Below, one piece after another: positions 33,758 to 40,258 of a stretch of 64,000 nt of DNA. The notes beneath the pieces are model-generated. The model saw nothing but the letters and a program-made list of their open reading frames with translations, made no database searches and had not been told where the DNA came from. Both the position numbers and the translations under genes were made by a program. Numbering within the stretch: the first letter of the stretch is position 1; each line of letters starts with the position of its first letter. The DNA is taken from contig NZ_CP014480.1 of the NCBI RefSeq assembly GCF_001580365.1, positions 2,543,008 to 2,607,007 on the forward strand, given 5' to 3'. The stretch is from Kocuria turfanensis. Lineage in GTDB: Bacteria; Actinomycetota; Actinomycetes; Actinomycetales; Micrococcaceae.

Positions 33758-33883
33758 GCTCCCAGGCTACCCAGATCGGTCCCGGTCCACAGCGCGTCCT
33801 GTCCGTAGACTGGAGGGGGGTCCGGTGGGGGGCAGTGCCCGGGCGTCGAACCCGCACGCAGCGAGTCGATGGGGAGAACTCGG

Positions 33884-34828
33884 ATGAGCGCACCGATCCA
33901 CCGCGTGGCCACGGTCAGGGAGCCGGATGCCGTCGCATCCCTGTTCGCCGAGGTGCGCGTGCCCTTCTCGTTCGCCCCGGCCCGTCCGGAGTTCCGCTAC
34001 CGGCACCGCCACGACGGCGACGAGCACCTGTCGGTGGTGCGGCTGGGCATGGACGGAGCGTTCTGCTCCTGGGGCGACACCGAGGTCTTCGGCGTGACCG
34101 ACGGCCGCGCGACCCGCTACGAGTGGTCCACCGGCGCGGAGGCCGGTACCGGCCTCGGATCCCCGGTGCTGTTCCGCCCGGGTCACCCCACCCTGGTGGT
34201 CGGGGACGCCCTGGAGGCGACCACCATCAACCTCACCCGCCCGCTGCTGCAAGGGGTGGCCGACACCGTCTACGGCACCGAGACTTCCGTGGCGTTCGCC
34301 TCCGCACGACCGATCACCGACCGGCTGGGACAGTACTGGACCGACCTGGCCGGCATGGCCCGTGACACGGTGGACTCCGCGGCCTTCGCCGAGCCCCTGG
34401 TGCGCGCGCAGCTGAGCCGCCACCTGGCCGTGGCGATGCTCGAGTGCTTTCCCCTGGTGGGGGACCGGCGGGAGCGGATCCTGTCCATGGAGGCCCAGAC
34501 CCGCGTCTACCGCATCGCGGTGGCCTTCTTCGACGGCCACGCCTCCCTGCCCATCACCGTCGAGGACGCCGCCCGCGCCGCCGGCACCACCACCGAGGCC
34601 CTGGTGCGCGCCTTCCGCGCCAACCACCCACGAAGCCTCACCCCCGCCGCCTACCTGCGCACCACCCGGCTGGCCGCCGCCCACGCCGACCTGCTCGCCG
34701 GCGACCCCGCGCGCGGGGACACCGTGCGGGAGACCGCCGCGCGCTGGGGCTTCTCCCATCCGGGCCGCTTCGCCGGTGCCTACCGGGCGGCCTACGGCGT
34801 GCCACCGAGGCGGACCCTCGAGCGGTGA
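33884..34828 (+). CDS. AraC-family regulator (divergent partner)
   Basis: 314 aa, same architecture as the neighbour: sensor region (about 1-200, with RHRHDGDEHLSVVRLGMDG) and double helix-turn-helix TVEDAARAAGTTTEALVRAFRANHPRSLTPAAYLRTTRL plus RETAARWGFSHPGRFAGAYRAAYGVPP. ATG 33884 follows GGGGAGA. Its stop is only 31 nt before the truncated surface-protein fragment of cassette 2. A decayed AraC end also lies upstream of cassette 1, so AraC plus cassette may have duplicated as one block; that is inference. Confidence 0.87.
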   Translation: MSAPIHRVATVREPDAVASLFAEVRVPFSFAPARPEFRYRHRHDGDEHLSVVRLGMDGAFCSWGDTEVFGVTDGRATRYEWSTGAEAGTGLGSPVLFRPGHPTLVVGDALEATTINLTRPLLQGVADTVYGTETSVAFASARPITDRLGQYWTDLAGMARDTVDSAAFAEPLVRAQLSRHLAVAMLECFPLVGDRRERILSMEAQTRVYRIAVAFFDGHASLPITVEDAARAAGTTTEALVRAFRANHPRSLTPAAYLRTTRLAAAHADLLAGDPARGDTVRETAARWGFSHPGRFAGAYRAAYGVPPRRTLER

Positions 34829-34859
34829 CCCCGGGAGCTGCGGGACAGGCCCCGGCCGC

Positions 34860-35066
34860 ATGCGCACACCGACCGGATCCGGCGTCCGGGGGCCGCGGCG
34901 TCCGCTGCCGGCAGCGACGGGCCAGGTGCCCGCGGGTGCGGCCGACACCGGTGTCGTCGTCGAGGACGACTCCCAGGCCGGCGGCGTCGCCCTCGGCGGC
35001 GGCCTGGCCCTGGCCGCGGCCGCCGGTGCTGCCGTGGTCGCACGTCGTCGCACCGTCCGGGCCTGA
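34860..35066 (+). pseudogene. Truncated surface protein: sorting signal only (cassette 2 substrate)
   Basis: A 68-codon frame whose last 48 residues match the C-termini of the cassette 1 and 3 substrates: VPAGAADTG, spacer, hydrophobic segment (GGGLALAAAAGAAVVA) and RRRTVRA. No signal peptide and no excalibur repeat are present; the first 20 residues after ATG 34860 are Arg/Pro-rich and probably not real protein. The rest of the substrate gene appears to have been lost, with the AraC gene now abutting it. The stop lies 41 nt before sortase gene 2, as in a normal cassette. Confidence 0.65.
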
Positions 35067-35107
35067 GACCGCCCGGCACATCGAGCCGATCGGATAGGTT
35101 GTCGTCC

Positions 35108-35824
35108 GTGAAGAGCTCGTCCAGCGACCGCCGCAGGGGCCTCCTGGCCTCCGCGGCGGTCGCTGTCCTTCTGTTGACGGGCTGCGCCGGCCCCGACCCC
35201 GCGCAGCTGGAGGAGATGCCCTCGGCCAGCGCATCCGTCGGCCGGTCGTCCGCGCCGACCCCGTCGGTGACCACGGCCCCGGCGACCACGGCTCCGACGC
35301 CCTCGGCGTCTGCCGCACCGACGCCTGCGGCGTCCACCGCACCGGCTGCCGCAGCCGATCCGGGGGGCACGTCCGTCTCCGCACCCGTGTCGGTCCGCAT
35401 CCCGGCCACCGGCACCGACTCGGAGCTGCTCCACCTCGGCCTGCGCGACAACGGTTCCCTGGAGGTTCTTCCGGGAGACCCGGGCGCGCCGGCCGCCTGG
35501 TACACCGGCTCGCCCGCCCCGGGGAAGGTGGGGCCGGCGGTGCTGCTGGGCCACGTCAACGCCACCGACGGCGGGCCCGGGGTGTTCGCCGGTCTGCGGG
35601 ACCTGGCGCCCGGGGACCGCATCGAGGTGGTGCGGGAGGACGGCAGCACGGCGGTCTTCGCCGTCGAGCGCGGGGAGCAGTACGCGAAGGACGCCTTCCC
35701 CACGCTGTCCGTCTACGGCAACACCGACGGCCCCGAGCTGCGGCTGATCACCTGCGACGGCTACGACCCGGCCACCGGGGAGTTCGACGACAACTACGTG
35801 GTCTACGCCCAGCTCGTCGGCTGA
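35108..35824 (+). CDS. Class-F-like sortase, predicted lipoprotein (cassette 2)
   Basis: 238 aa, paralogue of the sortases at 12.3 and 37.5 kb. Basic start DRRRG, hydrophobic run, lipobox LTGC with Cys26, then a long Pro/Ala/Thr/Ser linker (27-90) and the sortase domain: H149 in LLGHVNATDGG, C216 in LRLITCDGY, Asn229 at the usual Arg place. The last 280 bp are almost the same at DNA level as sortase 3. GTG 35108 is used; no ribosome site is obvious, and a TANNNT hexamer (TAGGTT, 35095-35100) ends 7 nt before it. Its own substrate gene is truncated, so it may serve the other cassettes' proteins. Confidence 0.85.
   Translation: MKSSSSDRRRGLLASAAVAVLLLTGCAGPDPAQLEEMPSASASVGRSSAPTPSVTTAPATTAPTPSASAAPTPAASTAPAAAADPGGTSVSAPVSVRIPATGTDSELLHLGLRDNGSLEVLPGDPGAPAAWYTGSPAPGKVGPAVLLGHVNATDGGPGVFAGLRDLAPGDRIEVVREDGSTAVFAVERGEQYAKDAFPTLSVYGNTDGPELRLITCDGYDPATGEFDDNYVVYAQLVG
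35125..35162 (+). other. Inverted repeat inside the start of sortase gene 2
   Basis: 17-bp arms 35125-35141 and 35146-35162 with loop TCCT; one G-U wobble and one mismatch. It begins 17 nt after the GTG, same place as in sortase gene 3. Confidence 0.45.
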
Positions 35825-35898
35825 TCCTGCGAGACGCCCGGCGGGCGGTCCGCGCTCCGGGGGACAATGGAGGTCCCGCCGAGCGAAGGAGGCCCGCA

Positions 35899-36660
35899 GT
35901 GGACGTGGTCGTCCTGCCCACCGCCGCGGACGTCGCGGCGCACGCGGCCGGCGTCGTCGCCGATCGGATCGCTGCGCAGCCCGCCCTGGTGCTCGGCGTG
36001 GCCACGGGCTCCTCCCCGGTGGGGATCTACCGGGAACTGGCCCGCCGCCGCAGGGAGGAGGGGCTGGACCTGTCCCGCCTCGAGTGCTTCGCCCTCGACG
36101 AGTACGTCGGTCTGCCCGGCCACGACCCGCACAGCTACGCCGCGTACCTGCGGCGGGAGGTCGCGGACCCCTTCGGGCTGTCGGCCGAGCGGGTCCACGT
36201 GCCGGACGGCGTCCGTGCGGACCTGGAAGGTGCGGCCCAGGACTACGAGCAGTCGATCGCCGTGGCCGGCGGAATCGACCTGCAGATCCTCGGCATCGGC
36301 ACCAACGGCCACATCGGCTTCAACGAACCCCTCTCGGCCCTGAGCTCCCGCACCCGGGTCCTGGCGCTGTCCGCGCAGACCCGCGCCGACAACGCCCGGT
36401 TCTTCGACGCTCCCGACGACGTGCCCACGCACTGCCTCACCCAGGGGCTGGGCACGATCCTGGAGGCCCGGCAGCTGCTCCTCGTCGCCCAGGGCGAGCG
36501 CAAGGCCCAGGCCGTGGCCGCGGCGGTGGAGGGGCCGGTGGCGGCCCGGTGCCCGGCGTCGGTGCTGCAGTTCCACCGCCGCACCACGATCGTGGTGGAC
36601 GAGGCCGCCGCGAGCCGGCTGGCCCTGGCCGGGCACGAGCGTCCGGACGCCGGGGCCTGA
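35899..36660 (+). CDS. nagB: Glucosamine-6-phosphate deaminase
   Basis: 253-aa NagB converting glucosamine-6-phosphate to fructose-6-phosphate and ammonia, the last step of amino-sugar use. Seen: LGVATGSSPVGIYREL (34-48), FALDEYVGLPGHDPHSYAAYLR, LGIGTNGHIGFNEP (active-site Asp/His/Glu region) and TQGLGTILEARQLLLVAQGE. Length is normal. GTG 35899 follows GAAGGAG. It sits between two sortase cassettes, alone, with no nagA beside it; a DasR-like regulator that would normally control such a gene is at 62.4 kb, but no clear dre site is seen directly upstream. Confidence 0.93.
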   Translation: MDVVVLPTAADVAAHAAGVVADRIAAQPALVLGVATGSSPVGIYRELARRRREEGLDLSRLECFALDEYVGLPGHDPHSYAAYLRREVADPFGLSAERVHVPDGVRADLEGAAQDYEQSIAVAGGIDLQILGIGTNGHIGFNEPLSALSSRTRVLALSAQTRADNARFFDAPDDVPTHCLTQGLGTILEARQLLLVAQGERKAQAVAAAVEGPVAARCPASVLQFHRRTTIVVDEAAASRLALAGHERPDAGA

Positions 36661-36867
36661 GCGGGCTCGGGGCTCCTGCTCCGTGGCCCCTGTTCCGGGG
36701 TCTCTGTCCCGGGACGGGGGGATGCCGGCGCGGCGGGTGGCGCGGGACGTGCGTCATCCACACGCGCGGGGAGCGTCACACAGGGCCCGGTCAGGCCCCA
36801 CATCCGGAATGCCGCGGCGGAATCTTCACTGTCGCGACGCGCCCGGAAGCGGGTCACGATTTGACAC

Positions 36868-36897
36868 GTGACGCCGCACTCCCCACCTGCCTACGAT
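36868..36897 (+). promoter_or_regulatory. Possible promoter of cassette 3
   Basis: GTGACG (36868-36873), an 18-nt spacer and TACGAT (36892-36897), about 40 nt upstream of the start. The rest of the 277-bp gap after nagB holds nothing recognisable. A perfect TTGACA at 36861-36866 lies too far from the -10. Confidence 0.4.
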
Positions 36898-36937
36898 GCC
36901 TTTGCAAACTCTTCCTCTCCGAGATTGTGGGGACTCC

Positions 36938-37444
36938 ATGAACAAGAACACAGCTGGTGCGGCCCTGCTGATGGCCATCGGGTTCTCGGCCCTGACGGCG
37001 GCACCGGCGACGGCCGCGCCGGGTGATCCGATGGTCTTCACCGACTGCGCCACGGCCGCCCAGTACGGCGTCCACAACATCCCCGTCGGCTCGGTCAGCT
37101 ACAGCGCGAGCCTCGTCGACGACGACGGCGACGGGGTCGTGTGCGAGAGCGCCGACTGGACCTACGACCCCACGCGCATCCCCGTGGAGAACGACCAGGG
37201 CGGGTACAGCCACACCGTCATCGACTGGATCCCCGGCGCGGGCCCCGGCCCCGACGCCCAGCCCGGCGAGGTGCCCGGCGTCGACCCGTACACCCAGATG
37301 GACGAGGTGCCCGTGGGCGGCGCCGACACCGGTGCGGCCGTGCAGGACGGCTCCGGGACGGGCGGACTCGTCCTCGGCGGCGGCCTGGCCCTGGCCGCCG
37401 GTGCCGCGGTGGTGGTGCGCCGGCGCAGCACCGTTCGGGCGTAG
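36938..37444 (+). CDS. Secreted single-excalibur protein with sortase-type C-terminus (cassette 3 substrate)
   Basis: 168 aa. Signal peptide 1-27 (MNKNTAGAALLMAIG...ATAA), one excalibur-like repeat (about 33-70: FTDCATAAQYGVHNIP then DDDGDGVVCE), a Pro/Gly-rich spacer with IDWIPG also seen as IVDWVPE in cassette 1, then the sorting signal VPVGGADTG (124-132), hydrophobic stretch (143-160) and RRRSTVRA. Same design as the cassette 1 substrate but with one repeat fewer. The sortase gene starts 35 nt downstream. ATG 36938 is the only start giving a signal peptide. Confidence 0.85.
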   Translation: MNKNTAGAALLMAIGFSALTAAPATAAPGDPMVFTDCATAAQYGVHNIPVGSVSYSASLVDDDGDGVVCESADWTYDPTRIPVENDQGGYSHTVIDWIPGAGPGPDAQPGEVPGVDPYTQMDEVPVGGADTGAAVQDGSGTGGLVLGGGLALAAGAAVVVRRRSTVRA

Positions 37445-37479
37445 CGCGGGCCCGTCCGGCGCACCAGGAGCCGATCCCC

Positions 37480-38202
37480 GTGACGGATCCGACCACCGAC
37501 CGCCGCAGGGGCCGCCTGGCCCCTGCGGCGGTCGCCCTCCTCCTGCTGAGCGGCTGCTCGGCCGAGACGCCGGCACCGTCCACGGCGCCGTCGCCGACGG
37601 CGTCCGCGACCTCCTCCCCGCGCTCCTCACCGGGGGCTCCGACCGCAGCCCCGGTGAGGTCGTCACCGAGTCCGGCCGCCGAACCCTCGGCAGCGCCGGC
37701 ACCCGGTGCCGCGGCCACTCCCGCCCCGGCCACGGGGCCGGTGGTCCTGGCGGCCTCCGCGCCCGTGTCGGTCCGGATCCCGTCGGCGGGCAGCGTCTCC
37801 GAGCTGCTGCACCTGGGTCTGCGCCCCGACGGCTCGCTCGAGGTGCCGCCGACCCATCCCGGCGCCCCCGCGTCCTGGTACACCGGCTCGCCCGCACCGG
37901 GCGAGCGCGGCCCGGCGGTGCTGCTGGGCCACGTCAACGCCACCGACGGCGGGCCGGGGGTGTTCGCCGGTCTGCGCGGCCTGGTCCCCGGGGACCGGAT
38001 CGAGGTGGTGCGGGAGGACGGCAGCACGGCCGTCTTCGCCGTCGAGCGCGGGGAGCAGTACGCCAAGAACGCGTTTCCCACCCAGGACGTCTACGGGGAC
38101 ACCCCAGGGGCGGAGCTGCGCCTGATCACCTGCGACGGCTACGACCCGGCCACCGGGCTGTTCGACGACAACTACGTGGTCTACGCGCGGCTCCTCGCCT
38201 GA
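37480..38202 (+). CDS. Class-F-like sortase, predicted lipoprotein (cassette 3)
   Basis: 240 aa. DRRRG start, hydrophobic run, lipobox LSGC with Cys26, an unusually long Pro/Ala/Ser/Thr linker (27-95), then the sortase domain with H151 (LLGHVNATDGG), C218 (LRLITCDGY) and Asn231 where class A enzymes have Arg. AGGAG lies 9 nt before GTG 37480, unlike the other two copies. DNA identity with sortase 2 is very high from about residue 140 on. Expected to act on the surface protein encoded just upstream. Confidence 0.86.
   Translation: MTDPTTDRRRGRLAPAAVALLLLSGCSAETPAPSTAPSPTASATSSPRSSPGAPTAAPVRSSPSPAAEPSAAPAPGAAATPAPATGPVVLAASAPVSVRIPSAGSVSELLHLGLRPDGSLEVPPTHPGAPASWYTGSPAPGERGPAVLLGHVNATDGGPGVFAGLRGLVPGDRIEVVREDGSTAVFAVERGEQYAKNAFPTQDVYGDTPGAELRLITCDGYDPATGLFDDNYVVYARLLA
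37497..37534 (+). other. Perfect inverted repeat inside the start of sortase gene 3
   Basis: 17-bp perfect stem (37497-37513 with 37518-37534) with a 4-nt loop, starting 17 nt after the GTG. In mRNA it would be a very stable hairpin at the edge of the ribosome's footprint. Confidence 0.6.
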
Positions 38203-38337
38203 GCAGTGCTGCCTCTCGCGGGGGAGGGCCGGCGCAGAAGTGGGGGCACGCCTCGGCCGCGCGGCGGAGGTGCATTCGCGAATTCCCGGGGAGGATGGGA
38301 GAGCGTGCTCTGCCCGTACCCACCGAAGGAGATCCCC

Positions 38338-38889
38338 GTGAGCAATCCGTATCCCGACCGGCCCGGCAAGCCCTCCGGTCCGCCCAGCTACAACGCGGCG
38401 GGCGGCGACCAGTACGGCGCCGGCCGGCCCGCAGCGGCCCCGCCCGAGCTGGGCCGGCTCCTGACCCTCACCCTCGCCTCGGCGGGGCTCTATCTGCTCA
38501 ACCAGCTCGTCGGACTGTACGCGAGCTCCACCGCGGACATGACCCAGACCTACGAGCAGCTGGGCCTGTCCGCCGACCAGATCGCCCAGACCCAGAGCAC
38601 CGCGATGGTCACCTCGATCGTGATGCTGCTCATCGCACTGGGTCTCTACGCGCTGATCTACGTGTTCCTGAAGAAGGGCAAGAACTGGGCCCGGATCCTG
38701 GGCATCGTCCTGTCGATCCTCAGCATCGTCACCAGTGGCATCGGGCTCTTCGGCGCCCTGATGTACGGCGGCGTGGGCATCGTCCTGCTGATCCTGGGCC
38801 TGCTGCTCATCGTGGTCAACGTCCTGTGGCTCGTGACCGCGTTCAAGGCCCCGGTCAAGCAGTGGTTCGCCCAGCCGCACATGGCCTGA
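38338..38889 (+). CDS. Hypothetical membrane protein with Pro-rich N-terminus
   Basis: 183 aa. A polar, Pro/Gly-rich N-terminus (1-38, SNPYPDRPGKPSGPPSYNAAGG) like those of DUF4190/Yip1-like actinobacterial proteins, then four hydrophobic segments (about 42-60, 87-110, 117-135, 140-165). A short polar loop between segments 1 and 2 (YASSTADMTQTYEQLGLSADQIAQTQ) is probably outside. GTG 38338 follows AAGGAG at proper spacing. No specific family assigned. Lies after sortase 3 but with its own ribosome site and 135 nt of gap. Ends just before a strong bidirectional terminator. Confidence 0.8.
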   Translation: MSNPYPDRPGKPSGPPSYNAAGGDQYGAGRPAAAPPELGRLLTLTLASAGLYLLNQLVGLYASSTADMTQTYEQLGLSADQIAQTQSTAMVTSIVMLLIALGLYALIYVFLKKGKNWARILGIVLSILSIVTSGIGLFGALMYGGVGIVLLILGLLLIVVNVLWLVTAFKAPVKQWFAQPHMA

Positions 38890-38908
38890 TCCGCATGACC
38901 GGGTCCTG

Positions 38909-38950
38909 AGCGCAACGCCGCCCCGCCGCTCGGCCGGGCGGCGTTGCGCT
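38909..38950. terminator. Bidirectional hairpin terminator between convergent genes
   Basis: Perfect 15-bp stem (38909-38923 with 38936-38950) with a 12-nt loop, between the membrane-protein stop (38889) and the MFS gene stop (38964). Confidence 0.75.
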
Positions 38951-38963
38951 GTCCGGCCGCGCC

Positions 38964-40166
38964 TCAGGCGGGCGGAGGGATGACGCGGTCCCGACCCACC
39001 AGCAGCGCGACGCCGCACAGCACCACCATCAGGCCCGCCATGATCAGCAGCGGCGGTTCCCACCGCCCACCGGCGTCGTAGAGGACGCCGAAGACGGCGG
39101 GCCCGACCGCGGCCAGCCCGTAGCCCACGGACTGGGCCATCCCGGACAGCGCCGCGGCCTGCTGATGGCTGCTCGAGCGCAGGCTGAACAGGGACAGGGC
39201 CACGACGATGAGGCTGCCGCAGCCGGCGGCCCCGAGCACCACCCACAGCAGCACCAGGGCCGGGGCGGCGGCCAGGCCCGCGTAGGAGGCCAGCGCCAGC
39301 GCGGCCCCGCCGAACGCCACGGCCCGCTGGTCGCCGAACCGGTGCATCAGCGCCCCGGAGCTGAGGCTGGCCGCCATGCCGACCAGCAGGAACAGGGCCA
39401 TGTGCGTGCCGGCGGTGGTCGCCGAGACGCCGTGGCTGCGCTCGATGCTCGGCAGCCAGGCCATGTAGACGTAGAACGCCACCGACTGCAGGCCCATGAA
39501 CAGGGTGACCTGCCAGCCCAGCGCGGAGCGCCAGGGCGAGCGGAAGCGGTCCGCTGCCGTCTCGTGCGGGCCGGCGGCGGTCCGCTGCCGCAGCCATGGA
39601 AGCAGGAGCACCAGCGCGAGCACGGCGAGCACCGCCCACACCGCCAGGGCCAGGCGCCACCCGCCCGCCCCGGCGTGGGCGATGGGCACCACCAGGGCGG
39701 AGCCGGCCGCCGCCACCGCACCCTGCACGGACGTGTAGAGACCGGTCACCTGGCTCACCCGCTGCGGGAACTCCCGCTTCACCAGCGAGGGCAGCAGCAC
39801 GTTGAGGAACGCGATGCCGATGCCCACCAGGGCGGTGCCGAGCCACACCGCGCCGGGCACCGGCGCGGAACGGCCGACGATCCCGGCCGCGAGCAGCAGC
39901 AGGGACAGCCACAGTGCCCGGTCCAGGCCCGTCCGGGCCGCCACCGCGGGCGCCACCGGGGAGAACAGCGCGAACATGGCCAGCGGCAGGCCGGTCAGGA
40001 GCCCGGCCTGCCCGGCGGAGATGCCCAGATCGCGGCTGATCTCCTCGAGCAGCGGGCCCACGGTCACGAAGCCCACCCGCAGGTTCACCCCGATCAGCAG
40101 CACGCCGAGGAAGCCGAGGCCCAGGCGGGCCCGGCGGGCGGTGGCCGGTGAAGCGTCGGTGAGCAC
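38964..40166 (-). CDS. MFS transporter, CynX/NimT type
   Basis: 400-aa major-facilitator protein with 12 predicted membrane segments. Starts LTDASPATARRARLGLGFLGVLLIGVNLRVGFVTVGPLLEEIS, the usual first segment of the CynX/NimT (cyanate / 2-nitroimidazole) subfamily, with GQAGLLTGLPLAMFALFSPVAP next. GTG 40166 has GAAAGGA upstream. Could export a drug or take up a small anion; no partner gene gives a clue. Separated from the gluconate permease by a hairpin terminator. Confidence 0.87.
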   Translation of the reverse strand: MLTDASPATARRARLGLGFLGVLLIGVNLRVGFVTVGPLLEEISRDLGISAGQAGLLTGLPLAMFALFSPVAPAVAARTGLDRALWLSLLLLAAGIVGRSAPVPGAVWLGTALVGIGIAFLNVLLPSLVKREFPQRVSQVTGLYTSVQGAVAAAGSALVVPIAHAGAGGWRLALAVWAVLAVLALVLLLPWLRQRTAAGPHETAADRFRSPWRSALGWQVTLFMGLQSVAFYVYMAWLPSIERSHGVSATTAGTHMALFLLVGMAASLSSGALMHRFGDQRAVAFGGAALALASYAGLAAAPALVLLWVVLGAAGCGSLIVVALSLFSLRSSSHQQAAALSGMAQSVGYGLAAVGPAVFGVLYDAGGRWEPPLLIMAGLMVVLCGVALLVGRDRVIPPPA

Positions 40167-40212
40167 GGTGCGTCCTTTCGGATCGGGAGGCGGGGATCTC
40201 CGGACAGCGTAC

Positions 40213-40241
40213 GGGGCGGCGCGCTCCCGGCGCGCCGCCCC
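40213..40241 (-). terminator. Hairpin terminator after gluconate-type permease
   Basis: Perfect 12-bp stem (40213-40224 with 40230-40241) with loop TCCCG, 18 nt past the permease stop on the minus strand. Confidence 0.65.
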
Positions 40242-40258
40242 GGCGGGGTCCGTGCGGA

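Noticed and set aside
36861..36897. TTGACA and TACGAT as a promoter pair before cassette 3
   Set aside because: Spacer is 25 nt, far from 17; GTGACG at 36868 with an 18-nt spacer was preferred.
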